From CAVTWD01 sp963738325 (lineage in GTDB: Bacteria > Actinomycetota > Acidimicrobiia > Acidimicrobiales > Ilumatobacteraceae), in assembly GCA_963738325.1 (NCBI GenBank), contig CAVTWD010000009.1, forward strand, positions 1 to 64,000: a stretch of DNA of 64,000 bases. The letters run 5' to 3'. Shown piece by piece: positions 16,121 through 25,805 of this stretch; position 1 is the stretch's first letter; every line of letters begins with the position of its first letter. Below the pieces are notes generated by a model, which saw only the letters and a list, made by a program, of their open reading frames with translations, made no database searches and was not told the origin of the DNA. Both the position numbers and the translations under genes were made by a program.

Positions 16121-18361
16121 TCAAGTCCCTTTGGCTCGTCGGGTTGGTCGCAACTGGACGTTCGGGAGCTGGGTTGCCGTGACGGTGGTGCCGAGTGATC
16201 GTGGCGTTGAGCCCGCTGGGCTGGGGACTTCGCTCAGTCGATTGATGAGGGCGCCGAGAGCGGCGTGACCGTCCTCGACGGCGGCTCGTTCGTCGTCGGT
16301 GAGGGGGACGGCGACGAGCATGCGTTGGAGGTGCTCCTTGCCCTCGAGGATCTGTGTTCGGCTCGACGGCTTGGGGCTGTAGAAGTCACAGCGTGCGCAG
16401 GCCATCCGGTGCGGGCACTGCTCGAAGAAGCTGTAGCTGCAGTAGCCGTGGCCGAGGTCGTAGTGCTGCCACGGCTCGCCGTTCCCGGCGCGTCCCGAGG
16501 TGACGGCTTCCCGGTCGAGGAGGACTTCGATCGTCCGTAGGTTGCGGGCGAAGTAGCCGGCCTCGGTGTAGGCCTTGGACAGGGTGGCCGGAGTGATCTT
16601 CGCGTAGTGCTGGGTGCTGGCCGGGCTTCGGTGGCCGAGCCAGGCCTGCAGTTCGAACAGCGTCATCGCTTCCTTGGCGTTGTAGAGCTGGCTGGCGATC
16701 GTCGAGCGGGCCCGGTGGCTGGTGATCTTGCCTCGCACGTCCGCGGGCGGGACGCCGGCCTTGGCGCACAGCGCGGGGATGATCGTCCGGTTGAGGTAGC
16801 TGCGTGCGACGGGTTGGGCACGCACCGCGAAGAGGATGTCGACGTGCTCGGCGGTCTTGCGGTCGAGGGTCTTCGGCTGGGCCGGTCGGACGCGCTGCCA
16901 CGCCTCGATGGCCTCGCCGACCAGCGGGTCCACTGGCTTGGTGAAGGCGGTGCCGGTCTTGTGCACGGGCACATCCAGCAGGCAGACGGCCTCTTCGGCG
17001 AGGACGTCGGGAGCGTCGGCGGGGATCGGGTGCCCGTCATGGCGCCAGCGGGCGCAGCCAACACGGAGCCTGGTGATCTCGTCGGAGCGCAACCCGCTGA
17101 AGAGCCACGTCAGGGTCACCGCCCGGATCAGCTCCATCGGGTAGTAGGTGTCGGCGGAGTTGCCCGGCAGGTCGCCCGGCTCCAAGTTGAGCCCGGCCCA
17201 CAGCAGCTTCGCCCATACGTCATCGGCGATCACACGGGGATCGGTTGCGATCAATGCCGCGACACTGCGTGGGACGGCGAGCACGCGTGAGGGATCGAAG
17301 CGACGGGGGATCCACTCCCACTCCTGGCAGTCCCGGAAGAAGGTCCTGCTCGCCATCAAGATGTGCGCCTTGGTGCGCGGCGAGATCGGTGCGCCCTCCC
17401 GGTCCCGGAGCGAGTGGCGGCGCTGCACATAGTCGCCGACCGACATTCGGTCGACCGCCGCCACCCAGGCAGCGCAGGTCGCTCGCGTCCACTGGGCAGG
17501 CTCGGTGATCTCTGGATGCTCAGCTGCCAGCCAGCGTCCGGTCTTGGCCATGATCGTGCGGACGATTGACCGCACCTTCGGGGTGAGCGTCGAGGTCCCG
17601 TGCCAACGCTCGACCCAGGCAGTCCAGGTGAGATCGGCACCTTCGATGACCGGGACATGGTTGTAGCCGGTGCGCACTGGCGCCTCGCAGTGCCCGAGCG
17701 CGGCGACGGCGCGCTGGAGCGCGTAGAGGATGGACAGCTGGTATCCGCTCGTCGCTGGGTGTTCCCGGAGCCGGGCGAAGGCGTCGGTGCTCAGGTCCCC
17801 GAGGAAGGGGCTGCGGTTCACGAGGAACGCCTGGCTGAGCACGCCCCGGAGTCGATGCTTTGCCAATCCCGGGATGCGATAGCCCCAGGCATCGAGCTTC
17901 TGGCCCACCTGGGCGATGGACGACTCGACGGTGTCGGCGCCGAAGACGAGTCCGGCGAGGTGCAGACGGTTGAAGGTTCCGAGTCGCTCGAAGCGGTCGA
18001 ACCCGCCGAGCAGGTAGGCGAGGGTGACGGCGAAGGGACGGACGGTCGTCTCGGTCGGAAGCGACCGTTCGGCGAGGAAGGCCTCGGCGCTCGCACCGAG
18101 GAACTCGGCCCACTCTTCGCACGTCCAGGCCCAGTACGAGCGGCCGATCACGCTGCAGTGCTCAAGCACCAGCCCGACCGCGTGCAGACCGGCCCGTCGG
18201 TGACGGACGTTGTCACCATGGTGTAGCGCGAGCCGCGCGGCATCGAGCGGGTCGACCAAGCGGGCGAGCACCCGCCAGCACGACGCGGTGCGGCGCGGGA
18301 TGCCGCGGGCGCGGTTGCGTCGAAGACCGACCGGGCCGAGCCTCGCCAGCCTCGCGCTCAT
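16121..18361 (-). CDS. Large tyrosine recombinase, TnpB-like
   Basis: The 746-residue protein has a long N-terminal region, then an integrase catalytic domain: Arg in LFSGLRSDEITRL, Lys in VHKTGTAFTK, His-x-x-Arg in TSHRARSTIASQL, His in WLGHRSPAST and Tyr in QHYAKITP. A C-terminal metal-binding cluster, CPHRMACARCDFY, follows. I use the ATG at 18361; a GTG overlapping the upstream stop at 18461 lies in another frame, so a frameshift near 18370 may hide about 33 extra N-terminal residues. It pairs with the smaller recombinase upstream, and its stop lies only 20 bases from the element end. Confidence 0.8.
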   Translation of the reverse strand: MSARLARLGPVGLRRNRARGIPRRTASCWRVLARLVDPLDAARLALHHGDNVRHRRAGLHAVGLVLEHCSVIGRSYWAWTCEEWAEFLGASAEAFLAERSLPTETTVRPFAVTLAYLLGGFDRFERLGTFNRLHLAGLVFGADTVESSIAQVGQKLDAWGYRIPGLAKHRLRGVLSQAFLVNRSPFLGDLSTDAFARLREHPATSGYQLSILYALQRAVAALGHCEAPVRTGYNHVPVIEGADLTWTAWVERWHGTSTLTPKVRSIVRTIMAKTGRWLAAEHPEITEPAQWTRATCAAWVAAVDRMSVGDYVQRRHSLRDREGAPISPRTKAHILMASRTFFRDCQEWEWIPRRFDPSRVLAVPRSVAALIATDPRVIADDVWAKLLWAGLNLEPGDLPGNSADTYYPMELIRAVTLTWLFSGLRSDEITRLRVGCARWRHDGHPIPADAPDVLAEEAVCLLDVPVHKTGTAFTKPVDPLVGEAIEAWQRVRPAQPKTLDRKTAEHVDILFAVRAQPVARSYLNRTIIPALCAKAGVPPADVRGKITSHRARSTIASQLYNAKEAMTLFELQAWLGHRSPASTQHYAKITPATLSKAYTEAGYFARNLRTIEVLLDREAVTSGRAGNGEPWQHYDLGHGYCSYSFFEQCPHRMACARCDFYSPKPSSRTQILEGKEHLQRMLVAVPLTDDERAAVEDGHAALGALINRLSEVPSPAGSTPRSLGTTVTATQLPNVQLRPTRRAKGT

Positions 18362-18457
18362 CGTTTCTCAACATGCCTGAGCGGTCGTAGGCAGTGACGT
18401 CGATGGCCGGCCATGGCTGTCTTCTCTGCTCGCCGCGCGCGGCGGAGGCGCCGGCGT

Positions 18458-19516
18458 TCACTGCTCTCCGCCGTCAGTGTCGGTCCCCGTCAGCAGGCTG
18501 ATGCGCCAGGCGTGGATCTCTGCCATCCCCCGGTTGAGCTTGTCCGACAGGTCCCGGCCCGAGAGGTGGATGTAGCGCAGCGTCGAGTCCGTGCTGCGGT
18601 GGCCGGCGAAGGTGGCGATGGCGTGCAGCTCCCAGCCCATGCGGGCGAGGTCGGTCAAACAGAGGTGGCGCGTCGTGTGGGTGGAGAACTGCGGGACATC
18701 GGCGGCGAGCGCGACCCGGCGCACCACCTTGGACCAGGTCCACAGCGTCAGCGGCTCGGCCCGGTTGCGCCGAGATTCCGACAAGAACAGCGGACCACGC
18801 GAGCGGCTGAGGGTGCCCCGGTGGGCGAGGTAGGCGGCCAGCAGTGCGCCGGTCGCCGCCGAGTAGGGGACGCTCCTTCCCCTGCGGGTCTTGGTCGTCT
18901 CGGCTCGGACCCGCACCATGCGATGCGCCGGGTCGAGATCATCGGTGCGAAGCGAGCAGAGCTCCTCGCGCCGCAGCGCGGCGTCGTAGGCGAGGGCGAC
19001 CATCAGCCGATTGCGGATCGCCTCGTCGCGGAAGACCGCCAGGATGTCCAGCCACTGCTGGTCGGTAGGGATCCACGGCAGCTTCACGAGCCGCGGCACC
19101 AGCGGCCGCCCGCCGCTGCCGAGGTTGTGGCGGGCGCCGTAACGGCCACGGCCGACCGGATTCGAGTCGCGAACTCCCTCCTCGACGAGGAAGTCGTAGA
19201 AGAGCCGCACCGGAACCAGGCGCTGCTGGAGGGTGGCGTTCGCAAGGCCGCTTCCCGAGTCGAGCGCCACCGTGTTCGCGCCAAAGCGGCTCGGGCGGTT
19301 CGTCAGCTCCCGGACGAACGAAGCGACCTGTGCTCGGCCAGCAGCGAGCGGGTCGACGCCATCACGCTCGCAGACCTCGAGATACTCAGCGAGCCCGCGC
19401 CCGTAGGCGTCGATCGTCCTCGGCGCCCGACCGAGATCGGCCCAGATCCGCAGCCACTCGACCGCCCGCGCGTGACGGCCGAGAACCACCCACTTCTCCT
19501 CCAATGGCATCGACAA
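18458..19516 (-). CDS. Tyrosine recombinase, TnpA-like
   Basis: This intact 352-residue recombinase has the N-terminal SAM-like fold (RTIDAYGRGLAEYLEVC) and a full catalytic set: Arg in DAALRREELCSLR, Lys in ETTKTRRGRS, His-x-x-Arg in STHTTRHLCLTDLA, His in FAGHRSTDST and Tyr in LRYIHLSG. It is the first gene of the element inserted in IS3, about 70 bases from the element end. It precedes the larger Cys-rich recombinase, and its stop overlaps a GTG that may be the true start of that gene. Confidence 0.85.
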   Translation of the reverse strand: MSMPLEEKWVVLGRHARAVEWLRIWADLGRAPRTIDAYGRGLAEYLEVCERDGVDPLAAGRAQVASFVRELTNRPSRFGANTVALDSGSGLANATLQQRLVPVRLFYDFLVEEGVRDSNPVGRGRYGARHNLGSGGRPLVPRLVKLPWIPTDQQWLDILAVFRDEAIRNRLMVALAYDAALRREELCSLRTDDLDPAHRMVRVRAETTKTRRGRSVPYSAATGALLAAYLAHRGTLSRSRGPLFLSESRRNRAEPLTLWTWSKVVRRVALAADVPQFSTHTTRHLCLTDLARMGWELHAIATFAGHRSTDSTLRYIHLSGRDLSDKLNRGMAEIHAWRISLLTGTDTDGGEQ

Positions 19517-19591
19517 GACGTGGCCGACCTCTCAGCTCGTGGGATGCAGGGGGGCCATCCAAGCCCCCGGCTTGATTCCACGTAACTAATA

Positions 19592-20049
19592 AATACAGCT
19601 TGCCCTCGTCGGTGGGGATCTCGGTCAGGTCCCCGCACCAGCGCTGGTCGATCACCGCCGCGTCGAAGTCCCGTTTCACCAGGTCCGGGATCGGCGCGGC
19701 CGCCTTGTCGGGGCGGGTCAGGGAGCGTCGCTTGCGTTTCGGGCTGCGCCCCTGCAGGCCCTGGCGAGCCATCGACGCGGCCACCGTCTTCTTCGACACC
19801 CGCCAACCGTCGGCGATCAGGTCCTCCCACACCCGGGGCGACCCATAGGTGCCCGGCGTGCCCCCCGAGTCCTCGAACGACGCCTTCACCGCCGCGTCAA
19901 GCGCGGCCCGACGGGCCTGGCGGGGAGTCGGGCTCGCGGTCGCGCCACTTGTAGAACCAGGACTCGCTCACCTCCAACGCCCGACAGGACAGCGCGTGGG
20001 GGACACCGTGCTCGGTCCTTTGGGCGGCGATGAACGATGCCACGGTCAC
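19592..20049 (-). pseudogene. IS3 orfB transposase, N-terminal part
   Basis: A GTG at 20049 overlaps the orfA stop (GTGA). The frame begins TVASFIAAQRTEHGVPHALS and VSESWFYKWRDREP, shifts near 19925, then continues TYGSPRVWEDLIADGWRVSK and RWCGDLTEIPTDEGKLYL, including the first catalytic Asp. It stops at the recombinase element that begins at 19589; the rest of the gene is at 15534-16099. The internal frameshift near an alternating C/G tract may be a sequencing error. The split by insertion is unambiguous. Confidence 0.8.
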
Positions 20050-20279
20050 CGCGTCGCCTCCTTTACCCACAGGACCACGGATCGCTTGAGAGGGGAGCGG
20101 GGCGAGAAGGAGGGCCTGAGCGTCGACGAGACCCGGTCCCGATCAACCCAGTTGCCCAGCGTCCCCGGGTTGATCCCGATATCCCTGGCCACCTGGGCGA
20201 TCGACTTGCCGGTCTCGCGCACGATCCGGACGGCCCCCTCACGAAACTCAGGGTCGTACTTCCGTCGTGTCTCTGGCAT
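20046..20279 (-). pseudogene. IS3 orfA, internally shortened
   Basis: The product begins MPETRRKYDPEFREGAVRIV followed by the helix-turn-helix IAQVARDIGINPGTLGNWV, standard for IS3 OrfA. It then jumps from VDRDRV to LKRSVVLWVKEATR. The leucine-zipper region that normally lies between is missing or replaced by an unrelated 12-residue stretch. At 77 residues it is short of the usual 95-105. It sits just inside the right terminal repeat and is coupled to orfB by a GTGA overlap. Confidence 0.75.
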
Positions 20280-20327
20280 CTCTCCTCCTCATAGAGGATG
20301 CCTCCACGAAACGGGGGGAAGCCCAGG

Positions 20328-21093
20328 GAACAGGGGCGCGTCGGGTGGGGCCGGGTAGGCCCGTGTCCATGCCTTGAGGGTGGCGACGGTGGTCTTGTCG
20401 AGAGGGATGATCCTCTGTTTGCGTCCCTTGCCGGTGACGACGATGTGGGCGGGCCGGCCAAGAGATAGGTCGACGTGGCGGAGGCCGATGAGCTCTCCGA
20501 CGCGGATGCCGGTGGTGATCATGAGCAGCAGCCAGGCGTGGTCGCGTTGGCCGCTCCAGGTCTGCAGGTCGGGGGTGGCGAGGACGGCGTCGACCTCGTC
20601 GTCATCGGGCCGCCGGGTCCGACCAGGAGCGGGCCGCTGGTGCGTCCGGCGCAGTACTCGGCCAGCTTGTCGGCGGTGGTGGGGTGGATGGGAACCAGAC
20701 GGTGACGGTCCCCAGCCCCCGAACGGCGAACAGGTGCGCCTCGAACTCTGCGAGCAGCAGCTCAGACCCTTCGATCCGCGTCGGTGACGCAGGCGGGACG
20801 ACGCCCTGGCCGCGAAGAAACTCCAACAGCGGCGCCACACCCCGAGACGAGCGCAGCGGCTGACAGCGGCGGCGACGCTCGGACACGTACACCTCGACGA
20901 TGTCGTCGTCGATCGTCGCCAGGACACGCCCGCGGTCCTCCAGCCACCCCGACAAATCGCGGACCATGCGCATCTGGGCGTCAACGGTCCGAGGCGAGTA
21001 GCCACGCCCCCACAGCACCTCAGCGAATCCCTCAGCCAACCCAGCCAGCGGCCCACGCACCGCCACGAACTGGCCCACGTAGTAGTCGGACAC
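20328..21093 (-). pseudogene. Wrecked RIT-like recombinase remnant (chimeric)
   Basis: From an ATG at 21093 the frame encodes a RitA-like N-terminal region (GYSPRTVDAQMRMVRDLSGW, SRGVAPLLEFLRGQGVVPP). After about 130 residues it passes through other frames (VPIHPTTADKLAEYCAGRTS) into a RitC-like catalytic piece: LQTWSGQRDHAWLLLMITTG, IRVGELIGLRHVDLSLG and VTGKGRKQRIIPLDK. It is then cut by the IS3 right end at 20327, losing the His-Arg box and Tyr. Two or three recombinase genes were evidently collapsed by deletion. It supplies the comparison showing what ritC lacks. Confidence 0.7.
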
Positions 21094-21146
21094 CGCGTCC
21101 CCTCTCCTCGATGGAGACGCCAGCGTCCTCCCAGAACGCCGCCGCG

Positions 21147-21260
21147 TTATGCCGAACTCAACCCGACCAGACCCAGGCGACGCCGGCCCACGACCGCCAA
21201 CATCGGCATAACGACGAGATCGGGATAATTGGTGTTATGCCGATATCGGCATAACACCAA
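21147..21260. repeat. Recombinase-end motifs with a 32-bp perfect palindrome
   Basis: The region upstream of the RIT-like remnant has GTTATGCCGA near 21148, its inverse TCGGCATAAC near 21203, and both arms joined in a perfect 32-bp palindrome at 21229-21260 (half: TTGGTGTTATGCCGAT). IS66 homology starts at the palindrome's right edge, so this is the element boundary. The TTATGCCG core resembles the TAATGCCG arms at 8350 and 8428. These are probably recombinase-binding arms; that is inferred. Confidence 0.65.
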
Positions 21261-21459
21261 CAACCAAGCCGAGCGCGACTTGCGGCCCACCACACTCCAC
21301 CGCAAAATCTCCGGCTGCTTCCGCAGCGAAACCGGCGCGGAGCGCTTCGCCCACCTACGCAGCTACCTGTCCACCACCCGCAAACACGGCATCCCCGCCA
21401 TCGACGCCCTCACTCACCTCTACACCGGCGAACCCTGGATGCCACCCCAACCCACCTGA
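21259..21459 (+). pseudogene. IS66-family transposase, C-terminal fragment
   Basis: Beginning right at the 32-bp palindrome, the frame reads TNNQAERDLRPTTLHRKISG and CFRSETGAERFAHLRSYLST, the catalytic Glu region and tail of IS66 TnpC transposases. It ends with a normal-looking terminus (LYTGEPWMPPQPT). Everything N-terminal is missing, which fits insertion of the recombinase element into an IS66 copy followed by loss of the other half. The next 264 bases (21460-21723) contain nothing I recognise. Confidence 0.8.
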
Positions 21460-21723
21460 ACACTTACGCTGGTGGCGGGTCGATGACCTCTGGCACCACG
21501 CCTTTGTCGCGGCCGTGACTTTACTTGCGGGCCGCGGCGGTTGCGCACAGCCCGCACGTTGCCACGATCTGCGCACAGCTTCGTTGACCGCCCGATCGCG
21601 GGCGCATAATCACTCCAGAGCGGGCAATATGCATCCGAGCCGACCACGTCCTGGCCAGCCGCCAGCCCGACAACCCGCACTACTACCCGAGGTCGCCTCG
21701 GGCCGGATCGAAGGTCCCAAGAA

Positions 21724-23153
21724 TTGGAAGATTTCGAGACCGCATGTGTGCTTTGGGATCCGTTGCATCCGAATGCGCCGGTCGCCGGCACTCTTCGCTT
21801 CAATCGAGAGTCCGGCGTGACGGCAGACCTTGTTGGTTCACTTGACCCCGAAACCCCCGTGGCGACTGGCCTGCTAGAGCCGTCCGAGGTCGAACTAACC
21901 AAGCTACGCGATCTGGCTCACCGCGCTTTCTCCAGAGAACCAGGTGAGGCGAGCCTCGTCCCCAATACTCGACTTCCAGTTGTGTTCGGGCTCATTCCTA
22001 GTTCGGAAGTCACGCTTCTGAACGTTGACCGCACTGGCGGCTCTTCGTCGGTGCCTGGGCCTACCCATGAGGTTCTGTCCTGCGACGCACTCGTGCGAGG
22101 CAGTTGGCTTGACCTTGGGCTCGACGCACTCGTGAGCTCCTTGATCGTCGACTTTGACTCACTAGCGGACTGGTACGACACGGCAGCGCCCGCCCGTCGT
22201 TTCGCTACAACAATGGGTCATGCCAAAGATGGTGGAATCTTGCGGTGGCGAGCTCCACACATCGAGGAAGCTCAGCTCAGTTTCGGTCATGTCATAGCTC
22301 TCCGGCCCCGGCTCGAATCGCGCATCGGGCAGCGAGGGTTTCAGGTCGGCGTCCACCCGGAGTTCGTCATTCGCTTTGAGACACTGACACCCACGCGTCT
22401 GAGGGACGCCATCGAGTTCGTCACGCCTCTACGATGGTTTGATGTCGATCCTCATGCGGAGACCGGCCCATCTAACCGCACTACGCGTCTCTGAGCCCGA
22501 CACTTTCGGGGAATTGGACGTCATGTTTGCCGTCCAAGAGCCGCGTGGGCGCCTGCAACGTCACGATACAATGAATATCACGTTGAGATTGAGCGAATTC
22601 CATTTCTCCAACGCGATACGTCGGTGGATGGACATGGCTGATCGCCTGCGTGTGCCGATGGCCCTGCTGTTCGCGGAACTGGTTCAGCTCAGATCTATAT
22701 TCGGAGAATCGTCTATTGAATGCCGCTGGTGCCGCGGAATCGCTGGCGAATCTTCTCCGTCCCGATACCCGAACGACCTCGAGCGCAAGGCCAGCTGCGG
22801 TAACTGCATTTGTTGAAGCCTTTCCGACGAGCGAGCGCGCCCTGCTGCGTCAACGACTTGACCACATTAATGACCCATCATTCGCGGACCGCTTGCGGGA
22901 ACTTGTAGCAGACGCTGGAGACGCGTTCGCGCTGGTCGTGGCCGATACTGCCCGCTGGACGAGGCTCGTGGTCGATGCGCGGAACGACATAGCCCATGGC
23001 GTGCAACTAGATCGCAATGGGCCACGACTCCGGGCACTCGCCGAGAGTGTTGAGCATCTAATCGAGGCGCACTTATTGGTCCAGCTCGGTCTGAGTCGAA
23101 TCGAGAGGCCGTTACGGATGCACTACAGAGGGCCCCTCGCACTGTCTGGATAG
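21724..23153 (+). pseudogene. ApeA-like HEPN anti-phage protein, frameshifted
   Basis: The first frame resembles the ApeA N-terminal domain: PVAGTLRFNRESGVTADLVG, IPSSEVTLLNVDR, and VSSLIVDFDSLADWYDTAA. A second frame from about 22470 carries SEFHFSNAIRRWMDMADRLR. A third, from about 22690, holds LLRQRLDHINDPSFADRL and VDARNDIAHG, an R-x4-H HEPN nuclease motif. Together they give the expected length (about 470 residues) and domain order. ApeA proteins abort phage infection through a HEPN RNase. The GC content is visibly lower than that of neighbouring genes, suggesting separate acquisition. Two frameshifts mean decay or assembly errors. Confidence 0.65.
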
Positions 23154-23211
23154 CCGGCTTGGCGGCCCAGCACCTCGGTGTGGGCCACACACAGTCCGCA
23201 CGCCCTGGCGG

Positions 23212-25805
23212 TTAGCCCGTGCGCCGAACTGCCGATCTGGCCGTCAGTCGCACCGGAGATGGACTGTCCTCCACCGATCTCGCCAAGGACGGCATCGCGA
23301 GGTTCACCGACCTGAATTCCGTAGCCCGGTCGATGCCGAGGTGTTCGGCCCGGCTGATCCGCAGCCACCGCTCGAGGATCTTGTCCGTCGTCTCACCCGG
23401 CGTCGGCGAATGGGACAGCTCCGGACGTCCCCCGTACAGGGTTGCGGTGGTCATGTACAGGTGCGTCGAGGTACGGGCGCGGCTCAGGGCCGTGTAGCCG
23501 GCTTCACGGTGCAGATCGTCACCACCCAGCACAAAGGCCTGGCCGACAGTTAGTCCTTGGGCCTTGTGGATCGTGATGGCGTACCCGTGGTCCACGTGCC
23601 CGGCCTCGACGTAATGGTGAGACACTACCACCTCCTTGCCACCGGTCAGGGTCACCCGCATCGAGCCGGTCTCGACATCGACCGCACGCACCGTGCCGCG
23701 CATCCCGTTGAGCAGCCCGAGCGCCAGTCGGTTCTGCAAGAGGATCACACGGTCGCCCGTCGCGAACGGACACCCGTCGACTTCGATCACCTGGGTACCA
23801 AGCAAGCCGTCTTCTGCCAGCACTTCCCGAGCGAGCCGGTTGAGGTCATCGACATCACGTCGACGGACGGCCAGCATCACCGTGTCGGGCGTCGCGCGCG
23901 TCGCTGCGAACCAGTGTGCGACGAGGTGGCGGCGAACCTCCCCGAGGGTGGCGAAGTCGTGAATACGTTCGTGCTTCCAGTAGGCGTCGAGGAAGCGGCG
24001 GACGTCGCCGGATCGAAGCTCGACGAGGGCCCGTCGCTCCCACTGCTCCTCCTGACGGCGGTTCTCCGTGAAAGCAATCGTCGGGAGCCTTCCCTCGAGA
24101 CCGCGCAGAACTCCGCCGGCCTCGATGGCCTGCAGCTGGCGCGGGTCACCAACGAGCACGACCCGTCCGCCGCCTCGGTGGGCGGCTTCGAAAATCGGGT
24201 GGAGGTCACGGGTGCCGACCATGGCCGCCTCGTCGACAACAAGCACCGTGTGGTGGTCGAGATGCTCGACACCGCTCGCGAGGTCGAGCAGCAGCCGTTC
24301 GACGGTGCCCGACGGGATGCCGGCCTGGTCCTGGAGCTCCTGGGCGGCTCGGGCCGCCAGACTGGCGCCGATCACCCTGAGGCCCCCATCCTCCCAGGCG
24401 GCCCGCGCCACGTTCAGACAGAAAGTCTTGCCGCTGCCAGCCGGAGCGACCAGCGCGTCGGCGATGCCGTGACGGGTCAGCAGCGTGCCGACGGCCTGGC
24501 GTTGCTCGTCGGACAGCGTCGGGTAGCGGTCGAGCCTGGCCCGGCCAGATCCCGCGAGACGTGCGGTCGTCCGTCGGCCCGCAGGATGATCGCGAGGTCG
24601 ACGATGCGCCGCTCCTTCGCCAGAAGCTCCTTGGTCGAGTAGCGGACGCTCCCGTTGTGCCGATGACCCGGCCGTCGGCGAGGCGCACAGCGTCGGACCT
24701 CGCGCAGGTGCTGGAGCCAAGTCGCACTACCTCGGCTTGGCTGAGCAGCTCGTCGACCGTGTGCTCGGCTTCGTCGATCGTGCATCCAGCCGGAGTGGCT
24801 TCGCACAGGCCTCTCAACGCGTCGAGGCGCGTGAAGGTGCTCGAGCGACAGGTCAGTCCCCTCGGCCCCAAGAGGAGCGGGATCGCACTGCGAACGTCGG
24901 TCACGGCAACGTCGTGACCCGTGACACCCTCGAGGTTGGCCCTCGTGAAGCCGGCCGCGGCTGCTTCCGTGCGCCACCGGTTCCACAGGGTCGGGTCGGC
25001 CTCGGCTGGTGCCTTGCGGTCACGAGTCGCGTATGCGGCGGTCTGCGCGGCCTTCGGGGAGGTGTAGCCGGTGATCGCCAGCCGCTCGACGATCCTGTCC
25101 CGGCGCTTGGCGAACAGCCGCTGCAAGCCAGCCGGGACGCCGTCGATGTCGGCGATACCCTTGCTCACGCTTCCCCACCGGACCCCGAGTGTCTGGCCGA
25201 GCTCGTGGCGAAGCTGCGCTTCGAACAGGAACCCGGCGGTGCGCAGGGCCGGGTAGAGCCGGGCGCCGTCGAGCGCGCGCCACGCGCCGTCCGGCGCCCG
25301 GGTGGCGTTGGCCACCAGGACGTGCCAGTGCAACTGAGGGTCGCCGGCCCGGCTCGTTCGGTGTCGGAACGCCGCGGCTACGAGGCCGTCTCCGTCGACC
25401 GCCTCGACGCCGTCATGACCGAGCCGGCTGCCGCAGGCGTGATCCTCGAGCCACGCCAGCGTCCTGGCGACGGCCACCTCGCCGGCGTCGACGATCCTCT
25501 CCGACAGCTCAGGTCGCAGCGCGGCGAGCACCGAGACTGACTTCGGGACAGAGAACGTGAGATCGAAACCTGGGACCTTGCGATTCGCCGCACCGATCGT
25601 CATGCCGTCGGGTGCCCGGCCCATGAGCACGGTGCGAAGGGCCTCGGCGGTCACCTCGCCGTCCAGTCCCAACAGCTCGGCGCCACGACCAGTCCAGTAG
25701 CCGGGCGCCTCGCCGCGCCCGACGTAGTAGTCCTCCGCACCCCGGGCGACGACGTCGAGGTAGTAGCCCTCGCTACCCCGGGGCGAGCTTCGCGAGGCTC
25801 AGCAT
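23212..25805 (-). pseudogene. MobF (TrwC/TraA-like) relaxase-helicase, frameshifted
   Basis: From the ATG at 25805 (MLSLAKLAPG) a shift near 25780 leads into GYYLDVVARGAEDYYVGRGE, the paired-Tyr nicking motif. The HUH metal motif is in DPQLHWHVLVAN. Further shifts near 24650 and 24560 lead to the helicase: Walker A APAGSGKTFCL, Walker B VLVVDEAAM, GDPRQLQAIE and the late motif ITIHKAQGLTVGQAF. MobF relaxases nick oriT and unwind the strand during conjugation. At about 865 residues it is shorter than plasmid TraA. It follows the HTH gene with a start/stop overlap. With repaired frames the protein would be complete. Confidence 0.8.

Larger units (their letters stand above)
16102..19589 (-). mobile_element. 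Second two-recombinase element, inserted in IS3 orfB
   Basis: The IS3 orfB sequence breaks between the codons for LYL and ATVLDL, and the 3.5 kb between the halves encodes two tyrosine recombinases. Near the two junctions lie GTGGAATC (16106-16113) and its inverse GATTCCAC (19574-19581), 4-8 bases inside the ends, a likely recombinase-recognition arm. TA or TAA is shared at both junctions and may be the crossover core. Gene order (smaller recombinase first, larger Cys-rich one second) matches the element at 11.3-15.1 kb. Confidence 0.75.
15139..20327 (-). mobile_element. IS3-family element with zinc-ribbon gene, interrupted twice
   Basis: Inverted repeats of 27 bp bound the element: 15139-15165 and 20301-20327 share CCTGGGCTTCCCCCC and, after four mismatches, CGTGGAGG. 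Inside, on the minus strand, lie orfA (20046-20279), the first part of orfB (19592-20049), the rest of orfB (15534-16099) and a small zinc-ribbon gene. orfB is split by a 3.5-kb recombinase element (16102-19589) and by a 107-bp palindromic insert (15765-15871). Without these inserts the IS is about 1.6 kb. No target duplication is visible. Confidence 0.8.
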
